Below are positions 17,753 through 27,654 of a stretch of DNA of 64,000 nucleotides, piece by piece; position 1 is the first letter of the stretch; each line of letters starts with the position of its first letter. This DNA comes from Microvirga sp. BSC39 (GTDB taxonomy: Bacteria > Pseudomonadota > Alphaproteobacteria > Rhizobiales > Beijerinckiaceae): the NCBI RefSeq assembly GCF_000739015.1, contig NZ_JPUG01000077.1:248001-312000 (forward strand). Direction: 5' to 3'. Position numbers and translations under genes: made by a program. Under the pieces are notes generated by a model, which searched no databases, had not been told where the DNA came from, and saw nothing but the letters and a program-made list of their open reading frames with translations.

Positions 17753-19582
17753 TCAGATCTGCCTCACGGCGCCCTTGGCGGCGCTGGTTGCCAGCATGGC
17801 ATAGGCCTTGAGGGCCGCCGACACCTTGCGCTTGCGCGGCTGAGCCGGCTGCCAGCCTTTAGCGTCCTGCTCGGCACGGCGGCGCTGGAGTTCCGCCTCG
17901 CCCACCGCGAGCTGGATCCGACGGTTCGGAATGTCGATCTCGATCCGGTCGCCGTCCCGCACGAGGCCGATGGTGCCGCCCTCGGCGGCTTCCGGCGAGG
18001 CGTGGCCGATGGATAGGCCCGAGGTGCCGCCCGAGAAGCGCCCGTCGGTGATGAGCGCGCAGGCCTTGCCCAGCCCCTTCGATTTCAGGTAGCTCGTGGG
18101 ATAGAGCATCTCCTGCATGCCCGGGCCGCCGCGCGGTCCCTCGTAGCGGATGACCACCACGTCGCCGGCCTTCACCTTGCCGTTGAGGATGCCGCTCACC
18201 GCATCATCCTGGCTCTCGAAAACCACGGCAGGGCCGGAGAACACCAGGATGCTCTCGTCGACGCCGGCCGTCTTCACGATGCAACCGTCGAGCGCGAGAT
18301 TGCCGGAGAGGACCGCAAGGCCACCGTCCTTGGAGAAGGCATGCTCCGCGTCGCGGATCACCCCGGAGGCGCGGTCCGTGTCGACGCTGTCGTAGCGGCT
18401 CGCCTGGCTGAACGCGGTCTGCGTCGGCACGCCGCCCGGCGCTGCGCTGAAGAACTCGTGCACCGCGTGGCTGTTCGTGCGCCGCACGTCCCAGCGGTCG
18501 AGAGCCGCCTTCATGCTCTCGGCATGAACGGTCGGCACCGAGGTGTCGAGGAGGCCTGCGCGGTCGAGCTCGCCGAGGATGCCCATGATGCCGCCGGCCC
18601 GGTGCACGTCTTCCATATGCACGTTGGCAATGGCCGGCGCGACCTTGCACAGCACCGGAACCCGGCGCGACAGTCGGTCGATATCCGCCATGGTGAAGTC
18701 GACTTCCGCCTCATGGGCGGCGGCGAGCAGATGCAGCACCGTGTTGCTCGATCCGCCCATGGCGATGTCCAGCGTCATGGCGTTCCCGAAGGCGGCAAAC
18801 GATGCGATGGAGCGCGGCAGCACGCTCGTGTCGTCCTGCTCGTAATAGCGGCGGGCGAGGTCGACGATTAGGTGGCCGGCTTCCACAAACAGGCGCTTCC
18901 GGTCCGCGTGGGTGGCGAGCGTCGAGCCGTTGCCCGGCAGCGACAGGCCGAGCGCCTCGGTGAGGCAGTTCATGGAATTGGCCGTGAACATGCCCGAGCA
19001 CGAGCCGCAGGTGGGGCAGGCGGCGCGCTCGATAGCCTTGATGTCCTCATCGGCGATCGTGTCATCGGCGGCCGCCACCATGGCGTCCACCAGGTCGAGC
19101 TTCTTGGTCACGCCGTTGAGTACGACCTTGCCGGCCTCCATCGGCCCGCCGGAGACGAAGACCACCGGGATGTTGAGGCGCATGGCGGCCATCAGCATGC
19201 CGGGGGTGATCTTGTCGCAATTGGAGATGCACACCATCGCGTCTGCGCAATGGGCGTTGACCATGTACTCGACCGAGTCCGCGATCAGCTCGCGCGAGGG
19301 CAGAGAGTAGAGCATGCCGTCATGGCCCATGGCGATGCCGTCATCCACCGCGATGGTGTTGAACTCCTTGGCGACGCCGCCCGCCTTCTCGATCTCCCGC
19401 GCCACGAGCTGGCCGAGGTCCTTGAGGTGGACGTGGCCCGGCACGAACTGGGTAAAGGAGTTCACGACGGCGATGATCGGCTTGCCGAAATCGGAATCCT
19501 TCATGCCCGTGGCCCGCCAGAGGCCGCGAGCGCCCGCCATGTTGCGGCCGTGGGTGGTGGTGCGAGAACGATAGGCTGGCAT
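17753..19582 (-). CDS. ilvD: Dihydroxy-acid dehydratase
   Basis: IlvD dehydrates 2,3-dihydroxy-isovalerate and its methyl homologue, the third common step of valine and isoleucine synthesis, using an iron-sulfur cluster. I chose the ATG at 19582 ([14 protein letters not shown], 609 residues), preceded by AGGGGAAACT as ribosome-binding region. Cluster ligands and active-site motifs are intact: [29 protein letters not shown] and the C-terminal [17 protein letters not shown]. The length is that of the long IlvD/Edd-type enzyme. It stands alone. The upstream CDF-like gene is divergent. Confidence 0.96.
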   Translation of the reverse strand: MPAYRSRTTTHGRNMAGARGLWRATGMKDSDFGKPIIAVVNSFTQFVPGHVHLKDLGQLVAREIEKAGGVAKEFNTIAVDDGIAMGHDGMLYSLPSRELIADSVEYMVNAHCADAMVCISNCDKITPGMLMAAMRLNIPVVFVSGGPMEAGKVVLNGVTKKLDLVDAMVAAADDTIADEDIKAIERAACPTCGSCSGMFTANSMNCLTEALGLSLPGNGSTLATHADRKRLFVEAGHLIVDLARRYYEQDDTSVLPRSIASFAAFGNAMTLDIAMGGSSNTVLHLLAAAHEAEVDFTMADIDRLSRRVPVLCKVAPAIANVHMEDVHRAGGIMGILGELDRAGLLDTSVPTVHAESMKAALDRWDVRRTNSHAVHEFFSAAPGGVPTQTAFSQASRYDSVDTDRASGVIRDAEHAFSKDGGLAVLSGNLALDGCIVKTAGVDESILVFSGPAVVFESQDDAVSGILNGKVKAGDVVVIRYEGPRGGPGMQEMLYPTSYLKSKGLGKACALITDGRFSGGTSGLSIGHASPEAAEGGTIGLVRDGDRIEIDIPNRRIQLAVGEAELQRRRAEQDAKGWQPAQPRKRKVSAALKAYAMLATSAAKGAVRQI

Positions 19583-19751
19583 AGTTTCCCCTACAGATTT
19601 GAGGTCTTGTTCGACTGAAATTGCGAAACTTGCAAGAAAATTTGCCATTCCTTGTGGTCGCGCCTGCTGTGCCGCAATGGAATTGCTGAGGGCCGAGCTT
19701 GCTGGAAAGGGGCGGCCGTCCTTGATAAGGCTCGACCTGAAAGGAAAGCGG

Positions 19752-20354
19752 ATGGATCAGACGGCCTCCAATCGATCCTTGCGTCAGGTGGTCGCCCTCG
19801 TGGCGGCGCTCAACCTAGGCTATTTCGGCATCGAGTTCGCGGTGGCTCTCGCCATCGGGTCGGTGTCGCTCTTTGCCGACAGCATCGACTTTCTGGAGGA
19901 TGCCTCCATCAACCTCCTCATCCTCCTGGCCTTGGGCTTCACCTTGAGGATGCGGGCCCGGGTGGGGATGCTGCTCTCCGCCGTCATCCTCGTGCCGGGC
20001 CTCGCCACCTTGTGGATGGCCTGGGAGAAGTTCTGGGCTCCGGTCCCGCCTGAGCCGGTGATCCTGTCGCTCGCCGGGGCAGGGGCTCTTGCGGTCAATC
20101 TCGCCTGCGCGCTTCTGCTCGCCCGCTACCGCCACCACGGCGGCAGCCTCACCAAGGCGGCGTTCCTGTCCGCCCGCAACGACGCCTTCGCCAATGTGGC
20201 GATCGTCGCCGCAGGGCTGGTGACGGCGGCCACGCTCTCGGCTTGGCCTGACCTGATCGTCGGTCTCGGCATCGCGGCGGTCAATGCCGATGCAGCCTGG
20301 GAGGTCTGGGAGGAGGCCCGTGAGGAGCACCGGGCTGAAACGCCTGAAGCTTGA
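19752..20354 (+). CDS. Cation diffusion facilitator-like membrane protein, short form
   Basis: A 200-residue integral membrane protein with about six helices. It resembles the transmembrane domain of CDF metal exporters: [24 protein letters not shown], then [18 protein letters not shown] in place of the usual HxxxD helix II site, and [18 protein letters not shown], which matches the helix V site SxxNDxxxN. The C-terminal cytosolic metallochaperone-like domain is missing. I chose the ATG at 19752 because GGAAAG precedes it. Export of a divalent metal is likely, but which metal cannot be told. It is divergent from ilvD, with about 170 bases between starts. Confidence 0.75.
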   Translation: MDQTASNRSLRQVVALVAALNLGYFGIEFAVALAIGSVSLFADSIDFLEDASINLLILLALGFTLRMRARVGMLLSAVILVPGLATLWMAWEKFWAPVPPEPVILSLAGAGALAVNLACALLLARYRHHGGSLTKAAFLSARNDAFANVAIVAAGLVTAATLSAWPDLIVGLGIAAVNADAAWEVWEEAREEHRAETPEA

Positions 20355-20398
20355 GGTGCGTTGTCCTGCCTGAGCGCTTCTCAAGGTAGGATCGTACC

Positions 20399-20635
20399 AT
20401 GCTGAGCAAAGACGACCTGGATGCCCCAGCCCATCTGCAATATGAGCCCATCGGCACAGCCGGCCAAGGCCATCCCAGCGATGTGAGGGAGTTCACCACC
20501 CTGCGGGAGGCGGTGCACTGGGCCATGAACAACGAGGCCCCGGCCGGCATGGAGGCCGTGATCCGTGCCAATTCCGGCGCGGTGCTCGGGCCCCGGCATC
20601 TGGAAGAGATCTGGTCGAGCCTGCAGGGGCCTTAG
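20399..20635 (+). CDS. Small conserved-looking protein of unknown function
   Basis: A 78-residue cytosolic protein beginning MLSKDDLDAPAHLQYEPIG. Its body contains REFTTLREAVHWAMNNEAPAGMEAVIRANSGAVL and ends HLEEIWSSLQGP. It has no signal peptide or membrane helix. The ATG is preceded by AAGGTAGGATCGTACC, a reasonable ribosome-binding region. It follows the CDF-like gene by 44 bases and meets the convergent YqaA-like gene at its stop, with the stop codons overlapping. The even amino-acid composition supports real coding. No family with a known role is recognised. Confidence 0.62.
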   Translation: MLSKDDLDAPAHLQYEPIGTAGQGHPSDVREFTTLREAVHWAMNNEAPAGMEAVIRANSGAVLGPRHLEEIWSSLQGP

Positions 20636-21069
20636 ATCCAGCCCAGGCTCAGGGCCCCGACGGCGAGATACCGGCCGGTCTTGGCGAGCGCCACGAGCGG
20701 AATGAAGATCCGCAGAGGCTCCCGCAGCAGCCCCGCCACGATGGTGAGCGGATCGCCGATGATCGGCACCCAGCTCAGCAGCAGGGTCCACTGGCCATAT
20801 TTGTGATACCAGGCCTCCGCCTTGGCCATCTGGCTGCGCTTGACCGGAAACCAGCGCCGATCCTCGAAGTCGGCCAAGAAGTGGCCCAGAAACCAGTTCA
20901 CGACCGAGCCGAGAATGTTGCCCGCGCTCGCGATGAGAATGAGCACCCACCAGGTGTAATGGTCGGCCACGAGCATCGCGAACAGCACGGCCTCCGACTG
21001 GAACGGAAATATCGTGGCCGAGAGGAAGGCTGCGGCGAACAGGGCGCCGTGTTCGGCAAGATGCGGCAT
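20632..21069 (-). CDS. YqaA-like small DedA/VTT-type membrane protein
   Basis: A 145-residue membrane protein with four hydrophobic segments, resembling YqaA, a short relative of the DedA/VTT family. Typical features are LFAAAFLSATIFPFQSEAVLF near the start, ASAGNILGSVVNWFLGHFL and the re-entrant-loop segment LLSWVPIIGDPLTIVAGLL. DedA proteins help lipid scrambling and envelope stress tolerance, but no function is proven for YqaA forms. I chose the ATG at 21069 (MPHLAEHGAL). Its stop overlaps the convergent small gene before it. Confidence 0.8.
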   Translation of the reverse strand: MPHLAEHGALFAAAFLSATIFPFQSEAVLFAMLVADHYTWWVLILIASAGNILGSVVNWFLGHFLADFEDRRWFPVKRSQMAKAEAWYHKYGQWTLLLSWVPIIGDPLTIVAGLLREPLRIFIPLVALAKTGRYLAVGALSLGWI

Positions 21070-21262
21070 GAGGCGGGATGACCGGAGGGAGAGGATAGCG
21101 TGAGAGCCTAACGCAGGAGCGTTGGCATGCTTCCCGCGCTGGCGCAATCGTGAGCCGCTTGCATCGACCTCTCAACCTGAATACCTACGGCCCATCGTGA
21201 GGCCGAAAGCCATCGGCCGAACCGTCTCGTTGCAGTCCTCCGGGCTCTCAGGAAACCTTCAC

Positions 21263-22441
21263 TTGGATCAGTTCGACGTTGTGGTGATCGGCGCAGGCGC
21301 CGCCGGGATGATGTGCGCGGCGGAGGCCGGCAAGCGCGGGCGGTCCGTGCTGGTCGTCGACCATGCGGCCAAGCCCGGCGAGAAGATCCGCATCTCCGGC
21401 GGCGGGCGCTGCAACTTCACCAATCTCAACGCCGGCCCTGCCAATTTCATCTCGCAGAACCCGAGCTTCGCCATTTCGGCCTTGCGCCGCTATACGCAGC
21501 GCGACTTCATCGCCCTCGTGGAGCGCTACGGCATCGCCTATCACGAGAAGACCCTGGGACAGCTCTTCTGCGACGGCTCGTCGAAGCAGATCGTCGATCT
21601 GCTGCTGAACGAGATGCGGCAGGCCAACGCGGAGCTTCGGCTCGCGACCTCCGTGGAATCCGTCGAGAAAACCCCTGACGGCTTTTCGCTCAGGCTCTCG
21701 CAAGGGGCGGTGCAGTGCCGCTCGCTTGTGGTGGCGAGCGGCGGCAAATCCATTCCGAAGATGGGCGCCACCGGCTTGGGCTACGATCTCGCGCAGCAGT
21801 TCGGATTGAAGATCGTCGAGACGCGCCCCGCCCTCGTGCCGCTGACCCTGGAGCCCTCGATGCTGGAGCGGCTCACGCCGCTTGCGGGCGTCGCCGTCGA
21901 TGCGGTGGCAGGCTGCGGCAAGACCCGGTTTGCCGAGGCGCTGCTCTTCACCCATCGCGGCTTGAGCGGCCCCTCCATCCTGCAGATCTCCTCGTATTGG
22001 CGCGAGGGCGACGAGATCACCCTGTCCATGCTGCCGGGCGTCGACCTGTTCGAGGAACTGCGCGCGGCGCGGGTGCAGAACGGCCGGCAGGCGCTGCAGA
22101 CGGCTCTCTCGACATTCCTGCCCAAACGCCTGGCGCAGCTCATTGCCGAGACCGAGAAGGGCCCGGCCAACCTGGCGGATTATTCCGACAAGCGCCTGCG
22201 GGCTGTCGAGGAGGCGGTCAACCGCTGGCGCTTCAAGCCGGCGGGCTCGGAGGGCTACCGCACCGCCGAGGTGACCCTCGGCGGCGTCGACACCCGCGAG
22301 CTCGATTCCCGCACCATGGAAGCCAAGGCGGTGCCGGGCCTCTATTTCATCGGCGAAGTCGTGGACGTGACCGGCTGGCTCGGCGGCTACAATTTCCAGT
22401 GGGCCTGGTCCTCGGGCTGGTGCGCCGGACAGGCGGCCTGA
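21263..22441 (+). CDS. FAD-dependent oxidoreductase, HI0933/YhiN family
   Basis: A flavoprotein of the HI0933 family, cytosolic, with no settled substrate. The dinucleotide fold starts FDVVVIGAGAAGMMCAAEAG, followed by the family signature KIRISGGGRCNFTNLN and later VVASGGKSIPKMGATGLGYD. It closes with VPGLYFIGEVVDVTGWLGGYNFQWAWSSG. I placed the start at a TTG at 21263 (393 residues): it has GGAAA eight bases upstream and gives an N-terminus of the same length as E. coli YhiN. Upstream in-frame ATG (21122) and GTG (21197) codons are possible but would add an unconserved leader. It converges with the acetyltransferase gene. Confidence 0.87.
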   Translation: MDQFDVVVIGAGAAGMMCAAEAGKRGRSVLVVDHAAKPGEKIRISGGGRCNFTNLNAGPANFISQNPSFAISALRRYTQRDFIALVERYGIAYHEKTLGQLFCDGSSKQIVDLLLNEMRQANAELRLATSVESVEKTPDGFSLRLSQGAVQCRSLVVASGGKSIPKMGATGLGYDLAQQFGLKIVETRPALVPLTLEPSMLERLTPLAGVAVDAVAGCGKTRFAEALLFTHRGLSGPSILQISSYWREGDEITLSMLPGVDLFEELRAARVQNGRQALQTALSTFLPKRLAQLIAETEKGPANLADYSDKRLRAVEEAVNRWRFKPAGSEGYRTAEVTLGGVDTRELDSRTMEAKAVPGLYFIGEVVDVTGWLGGYNFQWAWSSGWCAGQAA

Positions 22442-22463
22442 CGCCTGCGCCGGTTGTTCCAGA

Positions 22464-22937
22464 TCAGCGGGATGCCGGCGCCGTCGCGATGTCGAAGTGC
22501 AGCACGTCCTCACGAGTCCCGAGTTTCTCGTAGAGCGCGATGGCCGGGTCGTCGCCGTAATCCGCCTGCACATAGATCACCCAGGCGCCACGCTCCATAG
22601 CGATCCCGCGCAGATGCTCGATGAGCGCGGTCGCGATGCCCTGCCGCCGATGCTCCGCATGGACGGCAAGGTCATAGATGTACACCTCGCGCCGCGCCTG
22701 CTCGAACTTGTCGAGCTCATAGGCCACGAGCCCACCTAAAACCTCTTCGCCTGCCAGCGCCACCACGGCGAAGATGTGCTCCTTCGCGAGCAAACCCTCC
22801 AGGTAGGCGTCCTCGGGCTGATGGCCCGTATAGCTCTCGAGGTCCGCGAAGGCCTGTCCGAACAGGACGTTCAGCCGGCGAAGAACCGGAACGTCTGTTG
22901 GACCGAGCCGGCGGATTGTGACGGGTGGCAGGAGCAT
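22464..22937 (-). CDS. GNAT acetyltransferase of the AAC(3)-I (aminoglycoside 3-N-acetyltransferase) type
   Basis: A 157-residue GNAT-fold enzyme that strongly resembles the plasmid-borne AAC(3)-I aminoglycoside acetyltransferases. Shared stretches, judged from memory, include LFGQAFADLESYTGHQPED, VAYELDKFEQARREVYIYDL, the acetyl-CoA loop HRRQGIATALI and the hallmark IYVQADYGDDPAIALYEKLG with the ending LHFDIATA. The predicted reaction is acetyl-CoA-dependent 3-N-acetylation of aminoglycosides. In an environmental chromosome it may act on another amine. It is a single gene, convergent with the flavoprotein, with no integron or transposon signs nearby. Confidence 0.85.
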   Translation of the reverse strand: MLLPPVTIRRLGPTDVPVLRRLNVLFGQAFADLESYTGHQPEDAYLEGLLAKEHIFAVVALAGEEVLGGLVAYELDKFEQARREVYIYDLAVHAEHRRQGIATALIEHLRGIAMERGAWVIYVQADYGDDPAIALYEKLGTREDVLHFDIATAPASR

Positions 22938-23131
22938 CTCTCAAGCATAGCACGGTCGCAGCAGCGGTTAAGACCCCTGCGGCCTCACCCCTGCGCATGT
23001 GCGCTAGGACATAGAGCCTTCCTGTGAGGAAAGTTTTCAACCCAAGGTTCATTGAGCTTGGTACGCCACTTATCGATATAAAGTTTCAAAATAAGAGCCG
23101 ACAAGGACATGTGCAATCAAAGGGGCTCTAG

Positions 23132-23416
23132 GTGAACACAATGATGAAGTCTCTGCCCATCCTGACCGCCGCCTTGTTGGCAGGTCTTGTCGTCACTTCG
23201 GAGGCCAATGCCCGGAAGCCCGGTCTGTCGTTCAACGGCCGCAACCTCAACGGCATCTCGGAGAACGGCCGTAACCTGAACGGCATCCTGCTGAACGGAC
23301 GCAACCTCAACGGCCGTAATCTCAACGGTGCTGCCCGTGAGGGCGCCGTTGCCGGCCAAGGCGTGCACGCCACGGGCGTCATCCTGAAGGATGGTGCTCG
23401 CGTCACGCTCAAGTAA
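23132..23416 (+). CDS. Tiny secreted NGRNL pentapeptide-like repeat protein
   Basis: A 94-residue exported protein. A signal peptide (MMKSLPILTAALLAGLVVTS, cleavage after SEANA) is followed by a repeat block of about 35 residues in steps of five: RNLNG, ISENG, RNLNG, ILLNG, RNLNG, RNLNG. It then ends AREGAVAGQGVHATGVILKDGARVTLK. Such a period-five pattern with central Leu and Asn/Gly fits a pentapeptide-repeat beta-helix. The start is a GTG at 23132 with AGGGG six bases upstream. The ATG at 23141 with AGGTGA is an alternative. A perfect 11-bp hairpin separates it from the ADYC-like secreted gene, with which it is probably co-transcribed. Confidence 0.8.
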   Translation: MNTMMKSLPILTAALLAGLVVTSEANARKPGLSFNGRNLNGISENGRNLNGILLNGRNLNGRNLNGAAREGAVAGQGVHATGVILKDGARVTLK

Positions 23417-23426
23417 GCCCGAGCTA

Positions 23427-23459
23427 GAGAACCCTCGTTGCTCCCCTGCGAGGGTTCTC
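23427..23459 (+). terminator. Intercistronic hairpin between the repeat protein and the ADYC-like gene
   Basis: An 11-bp perfect stem: GAGAACCCTCG (23427-23437) pairs with CGAGGGTTCTC (23449-23459) around an 11-base loop. It lies 11 bases after the first stop codon and 28 bases before the next start. No T-run follows, so it may protect the upstream message and allow partial read-through, giving more of the small protein than of the downstream one. That role is inferred. Confidence 0.65.
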
Positions 23460-23486
23460 CTGACATCCGCCGGAGAGTGACGTGCC

Positions 23487-24269
23487 ATGCATGCGCCTTT
23501 GCCGATTGCCCTCAGCACCGTTCTGCTCCTGGCCTCTTCCTCAGAAGGGCAGGCCCTGAATGGCCGCCTGGAAGCGGACAGGGGCGAGTTCAGATTGCGC
23601 CTCGATGAGGGACGGGTGCTGGAGCGGGAGGCATTGGCCGGAGCCCGCATCGTCACGCAGAGCGGCGAGAAGACGATCCATGTCCTGATCGATGCCGTTG
23701 AGACGGACGACGAGGTGCCTGGCGGCCCCGTCGTGCTCTACCGGTTTCTCGTCGAGGATCCTGTCGGGCGGACTTTCCAGAACGCATGCATGGCCGATGC
23801 ACGCGGCCGGCAACTGGGTCTGCCCCTTCAGAAGGAGACAGGCGTCGACTTCACCTGCACCAGCGGCGCGGAGGGAAAGTGCATCCTCATGGGCTACCGT
23901 CCCTGGGATGACCGGGCGGATGTGCCGATGCAGGATCTGCATGCCGCCTGCGTCCACATGATGCGTGCCGATTACGGCGGCGACAACCGTCCTGCAACGC
24001 ACGACGGCACGCTTGTCGATGTCTACGACCGTTTCGGCATCCAGAAGCCGGATCGTGTCGATCCGCTGCCGTTCGAGGCCGCGTGGGGCAAGGACGGCGC
24101 CGTCTGCGTTGCCCATCCCCGCATTGCCGAGAACGTGAGTCTCAATGAATTGGCGCAACGCTATCCAATCCTCGGCGACGCTTTGGGACCAGAGGCTTGC
24201 ACGGAAGAAGCGATGCGCGATCATCCGGGCGCGCTTCTCTTCAATCGGTCCGCCCCAACAGGTCCCTGA
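23487..24269 (+). CDS. Secreted ADYC-domain-like protein
   Basis: A 260-residue exported protein with a signal peptide (MHAPLPIALSTVLLLASSSEGQA). The body contains VLYRFLVEDPVGRTFQNACM, GVDFTCTSGAEGKCILMGYRPWD, DLHAACVHMMRADYGGDNRPATHDGT and DVYDRFGIQ. This matches, as I recall it, the uncharacterised ADYC domain, whose namesake motif would be ADYCG; here the Cys is replaced by Gly (ADYGG). Several other cysteines could form disulfides. No enzymatic role is known. It follows the NGRNL-repeat protein by 70 bases. The family name is from memory and should be held loosely. Confidence 0.72.
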   Translation: MHAPLPIALSTVLLLASSSEGQALNGRLEADRGEFRLRLDEGRVLEREALAGARIVTQSGEKTIHVLIDAVETDDEVPGGPVVLYRFLVEDPVGRTFQNACMADARGRQLGLPLQKETGVDFTCTSGAEGKCILMGYRPWDDRADVPMQDLHAACVHMMRADYGGDNRPATHDGTLVDVYDRFGIQKPDRVDPLPFEAAWGKDGAVCVAHPRIAENVSLNELAQRYPILGDALGPEACTEEAMRDHPGALLFNRSAPTGP

Positions 24270-24369
24270 CGCTCGCCGCCCTTGAAACTCGGTGGAGCGA
24301 ATCCAGTTGATGCTCCATCCGCCGCCATGGCCGCGGCGGCATCCTCATCGTCCAATCTGGAGATCTCTC

Positions 24370-25350
<981 letters not shown>

Positions 25351-25353
25351 GCT

Positions 25354-26547
25354 TCACGCAGCCGATGAGGTGCCGACAGGCAAAGACTCGAGCGCGCCCG
25401 CCTCGTCGATGCGCCGCACGAGGTCGTCCACTTCGTCTTCGGTCTGGTAGATGCCGAAGCCGAGGCGCAGGCGCTGGCCGCGCACGTCGGTCACCACGCG
25501 CAACTCCTTCAGGTCGTTGTGGATGGCCTGCGCGGCAGGCGTCTGGAAGGTGAGGAAGTTGCCGCGCCGTGTTTCGTCCGCCGGCACCACGAGGGCCGCA
25601 TCTTCGAACAGGGCCGAACTGCTGACCCGGCGCAGGAAATGCTGCTGCAGCGCCTTGGCATGGGCGTGGATGATGCCGGGCGTGATGCCCTCGTCCGCGA
25701 GCCAGCGCATGACCGCGTTGAAGCGGTAGAGTCCCGACGGATCGAAGGTGGCGCCCATGAAGCGCCAGCCGTCCTCGCTGTAGCCCACCTGTCCGCTCTG
25801 CGCGTTCGTGAGATTGCCGAAGGCGGCATACCAGCCCGTATCGCGCGGGCGAACGCCCCAGCCCGGCGGGCAGTGCATGAAGCATGCGCCTTCGCCCGCC
25901 ATGGCGTATTTGTAGCCGCCGGCCATGTAGAACACGCGATCCGCGATGCTGCCGAGATCCGTCGGCCGCGCCATAAAGCCGTGATAGCCGTCGATCACGA
26001 TCATGGCGCCGTCGCGGTCGCACTCCGCCAGATGGCGCCCGTCCAGGGCGAAGCCGGAATTGAAGAACACCTGGCTGACGAACACGAGATCGTAGCCGGA
26101 CTTTGCGGCAGCGTGGAAGCGATCCTCGAAGGTCGCGAAGGGCTCCGCCGGAACGCGCGTCACGTCCACGAGGCGCTCCTCCTCGAGGCGCGCGATCTGG
26201 CGCGTGAAGGAATGGAACTCGCCGTCGGAGGTGAGAATGCGGATCGGCCGGTCGGCAGGGAAACACGAGAGAATGCGCTTCAGAAGCTCGTGCGTGTTCG
26301 GCGCCACCGCGATGGTGTGCCGGTCCGGCAGGTTTAGATGGCCGGCTACATGGCCGCGGAACTCGTCGAGTACCGGTCCGAGAATGTGCTCCCACTTGTC
26401 GTCCATGAGGCGGGCGGCATCGTCCCAGGCCTGCAATTGCGCGTCGCGCGTCACGTCGGGCCAGGGGTGATGGCTGTGGGCTGCGAAATGCAGGCGATCG
26501 GGTTCGGTGCCGAGGAAGCGGGAGAACTGGGGACGAAGATCAAGCAT
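25354..26547 (-). CDS. Kynureninase-like PLP enzyme (aminotransferase class V)
   Basis: A 397-residue PLP-dependent fold-type I enzyme. The Lys of VFYMAGGYKYAMAGEGACFM is the expected Schiff-base lysine, in the YKY context typical of kynureninase. MIVIDGYHGFMA carries the cofactor-pyridine Asp. The opening LHFAAHSHHPWPDVTRDAQLQ is characteristic of a divergent kynureninase-like branch. It lies 16 bases downstream of tryptophan 2,3-dioxygenase on the same strand, so cleavage of kynurenine to anthranilate and alanine is the best inference. A different class V activity cannot be excluded from sequence alone. Confidence 0.75.
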   Translation of the reverse strand: MLDLRPQFSRFLGTEPDRLHFAAHSHHPWPDVTRDAQLQAWDDAARLMDDKWEHILGPVLDEFRGHVAGHLNLPDRHTIAVAPNTHELLKRILSCFPADRPIRILTSDGEFHSFTRQIARLEEERLVDVTRVPAEPFATFEDRFHAAAKSGYDLVFVSQVFFNSGFALDGRHLAECDRDGAMIVIDGYHGFMARPTDLGSIADRVFYMAGGYKYAMAGEGACFMHCPPGWGVRPRDTGWYAAFGNLTNAQSGQVGYSEDGWRFMGATFDPSGLYRFNAVMRWLADEGITPGIIHAHAKALQQHFLRRVSSSALFEDAALVVPADETRRGNFLTFQTPAAQAIHNDLKELRVVTDVRGQRLRLGFGIYQTEDEVDDLVRRIDEAGALESLPVGTSSAA

Positions 26548-26563
26548 GATGCTCTCAACCTGA

Positions 26564-27466
26564 TTAGAGCTTGCCGCGTACGGACCAGAGTTCAGGGAAG
26601 AAGTATTTTTCCAGCGCCTTGCGCAGGTAGCCGACGCCGCTGCTGCCGCCGGTGCCGCTGCGCATGCCGATGATGCGCTCGACGGTCTTCATGTGCCGGA
26701 AGCGCCATTGCTGGAACGCGTCCTCGAGATCGACCAACTCCTCGGCGAGTTCGTAGAGATCGAAGTGCTCGCCCGCGTGGCGGTAGATCTCCTCCCAGAT
26801 CGCCTCGACGCCGGGATGCGCCGTGTAGGGTTGGGTCACGTCGCGGTCGAGTACCTCCGCGGGAACGGCATAGCCACGCCGGGCCAGCAGGCGTAAGGCC
26901 TCGTCGTAGAGGCTCGGGGCCTGGTAGGCGGCGTCGAGCTGCTCGGCGAGGTCGCTCCGGTGCCGGTGCGGCGCCATCTTCACCGCGTCCTTCGCCCCGA
27001 GCTTGAACTCGACGAGCCGGTACTGCCAGGACTGGAAGCCGGAGGATTTGCCCAGCGCCGGCCGGAAGCTGAGATAGTCCGACGGCGTCATGGTGGAGAG
27101 TACCGTCCAGGCCTGGATGAGCTGCTCCTGGATCCGGTTGATCCGGGCCGTGCACTTGAAGGCCGGCTGGAGCTCGTCGGCCCGGATGTGGGCCAGCGCC
27201 GTGTCGAGCTCCCGGTTCAGGAGCTTGAGCCACAGCTCCATCACCTGGTGGATGGTGATGAAGAGAAGCTCGTCATGTTCGGCCGTGAGGGGCGATTGGG
27301 CGGAGAGGAGGGTGTCGAGCCGGAGATAGTCTCCATAGCTCATGCCATCGGAAAAATCGGTGTGGATTCCGTCTGTCGCTGCCGACAAGTCTTTCTCTCC
27401 CTGATCGTTTCCGCTTGGGTGCGGATTATCGTCCTGCCGTAGGGGCGTACAACGAAAGTAGGACAT
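26564..27466 (-). CDS. kynA: Tryptophan 2,3-dioxygenase
   Basis: A haem enzyme that opens the indole ring of L-tryptophan to N-formylkynurenine, starting the kynurenine pathway. The sequence shows MSYGDYLRLDTLLSAQSPLT, HDELLFITIHQVMELWLKLL with the distal-pocket His, LGKSSGFQSWQYRLVEF, QQWRFRHMKTVERIIGMRSGTGGSSGVGYL with the haem-ligand His, and the C-terminal FFPELWSVR. I placed the start at 27466 (MSYFRCTPLRQ, about 300 residues), 15-20 residues longer than usual. It is the first of a two-gene operon with the kynureninase-like gene. No formamidase gene is in the window. Confidence 0.95.
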   Translation of the reverse strand: MSYFRCTPLRQDDNPHPSGNDQGEKDLSAATDGIHTDFSDGMSYGDYLRLDTLLSAQSPLTAEHDELLFITIHQVMELWLKLLNRELDTALAHIRADELQPAFKCTARINRIQEQLIQAWTVLSTMTPSDYLSFRPALGKSSGFQSWQYRLVEFKLGAKDAVKMAPHRHRSDLAEQLDAAYQAPSLYDEALRLLARRGYAVPAEVLDRDVTQPYTAHPGVEAIWEEIYRHAGEHFDLYELAEELVDLEDAFQQWRFRHMKTVERIIGMRSGTGGSSGVGYLRKALEKYFFPELWSVRGKL

Positions 27467-27501
27467 TGCGGCGGGCTTGTCACGTCGGCGTGACCATCGG
27501 A

Positions 27502-27580
27502 CCCAAAAGTGGATCTGCGCTTTTGGGATCCCCGATGCTCCTTCCTTGATCGAGAGCATCGTTGGGTCCGCACGATGCTC
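27502..27580. repeat. Intergenic palindromic repeats upstream of kynA
   Basis: Two inverted repeats stand between kynA and the DUF3297 gene: CCCAAAAG/CTTTTGGG (27502-27509 and 27520-27527) and GAGCATCGT/ACGATGCTC (27554-27562 and 27572-27580). The second, with its TGGGTCCGC loop, resembles elements at 10736-10762 and 54602-54690. They look like members of a dispersed extragenic palindrome family; a regulatory use is not shown. Confidence 0.6.
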
Positions 27581-27654
27581 CAGCCGGAATTGGCTTTCCG
27601 CCTCTGAGACGGTAGGTTGCCGCCCCTGAACGATCCCCATGGAGAGACCCGCAT

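Noticed and set aside
23221-23340. The NGRNL repeat DNA as a CRISPR or tandem satellite
   Set aside because: Units are coding, in frame with a signal peptide, and have only 30-base imperfect period without spacers.
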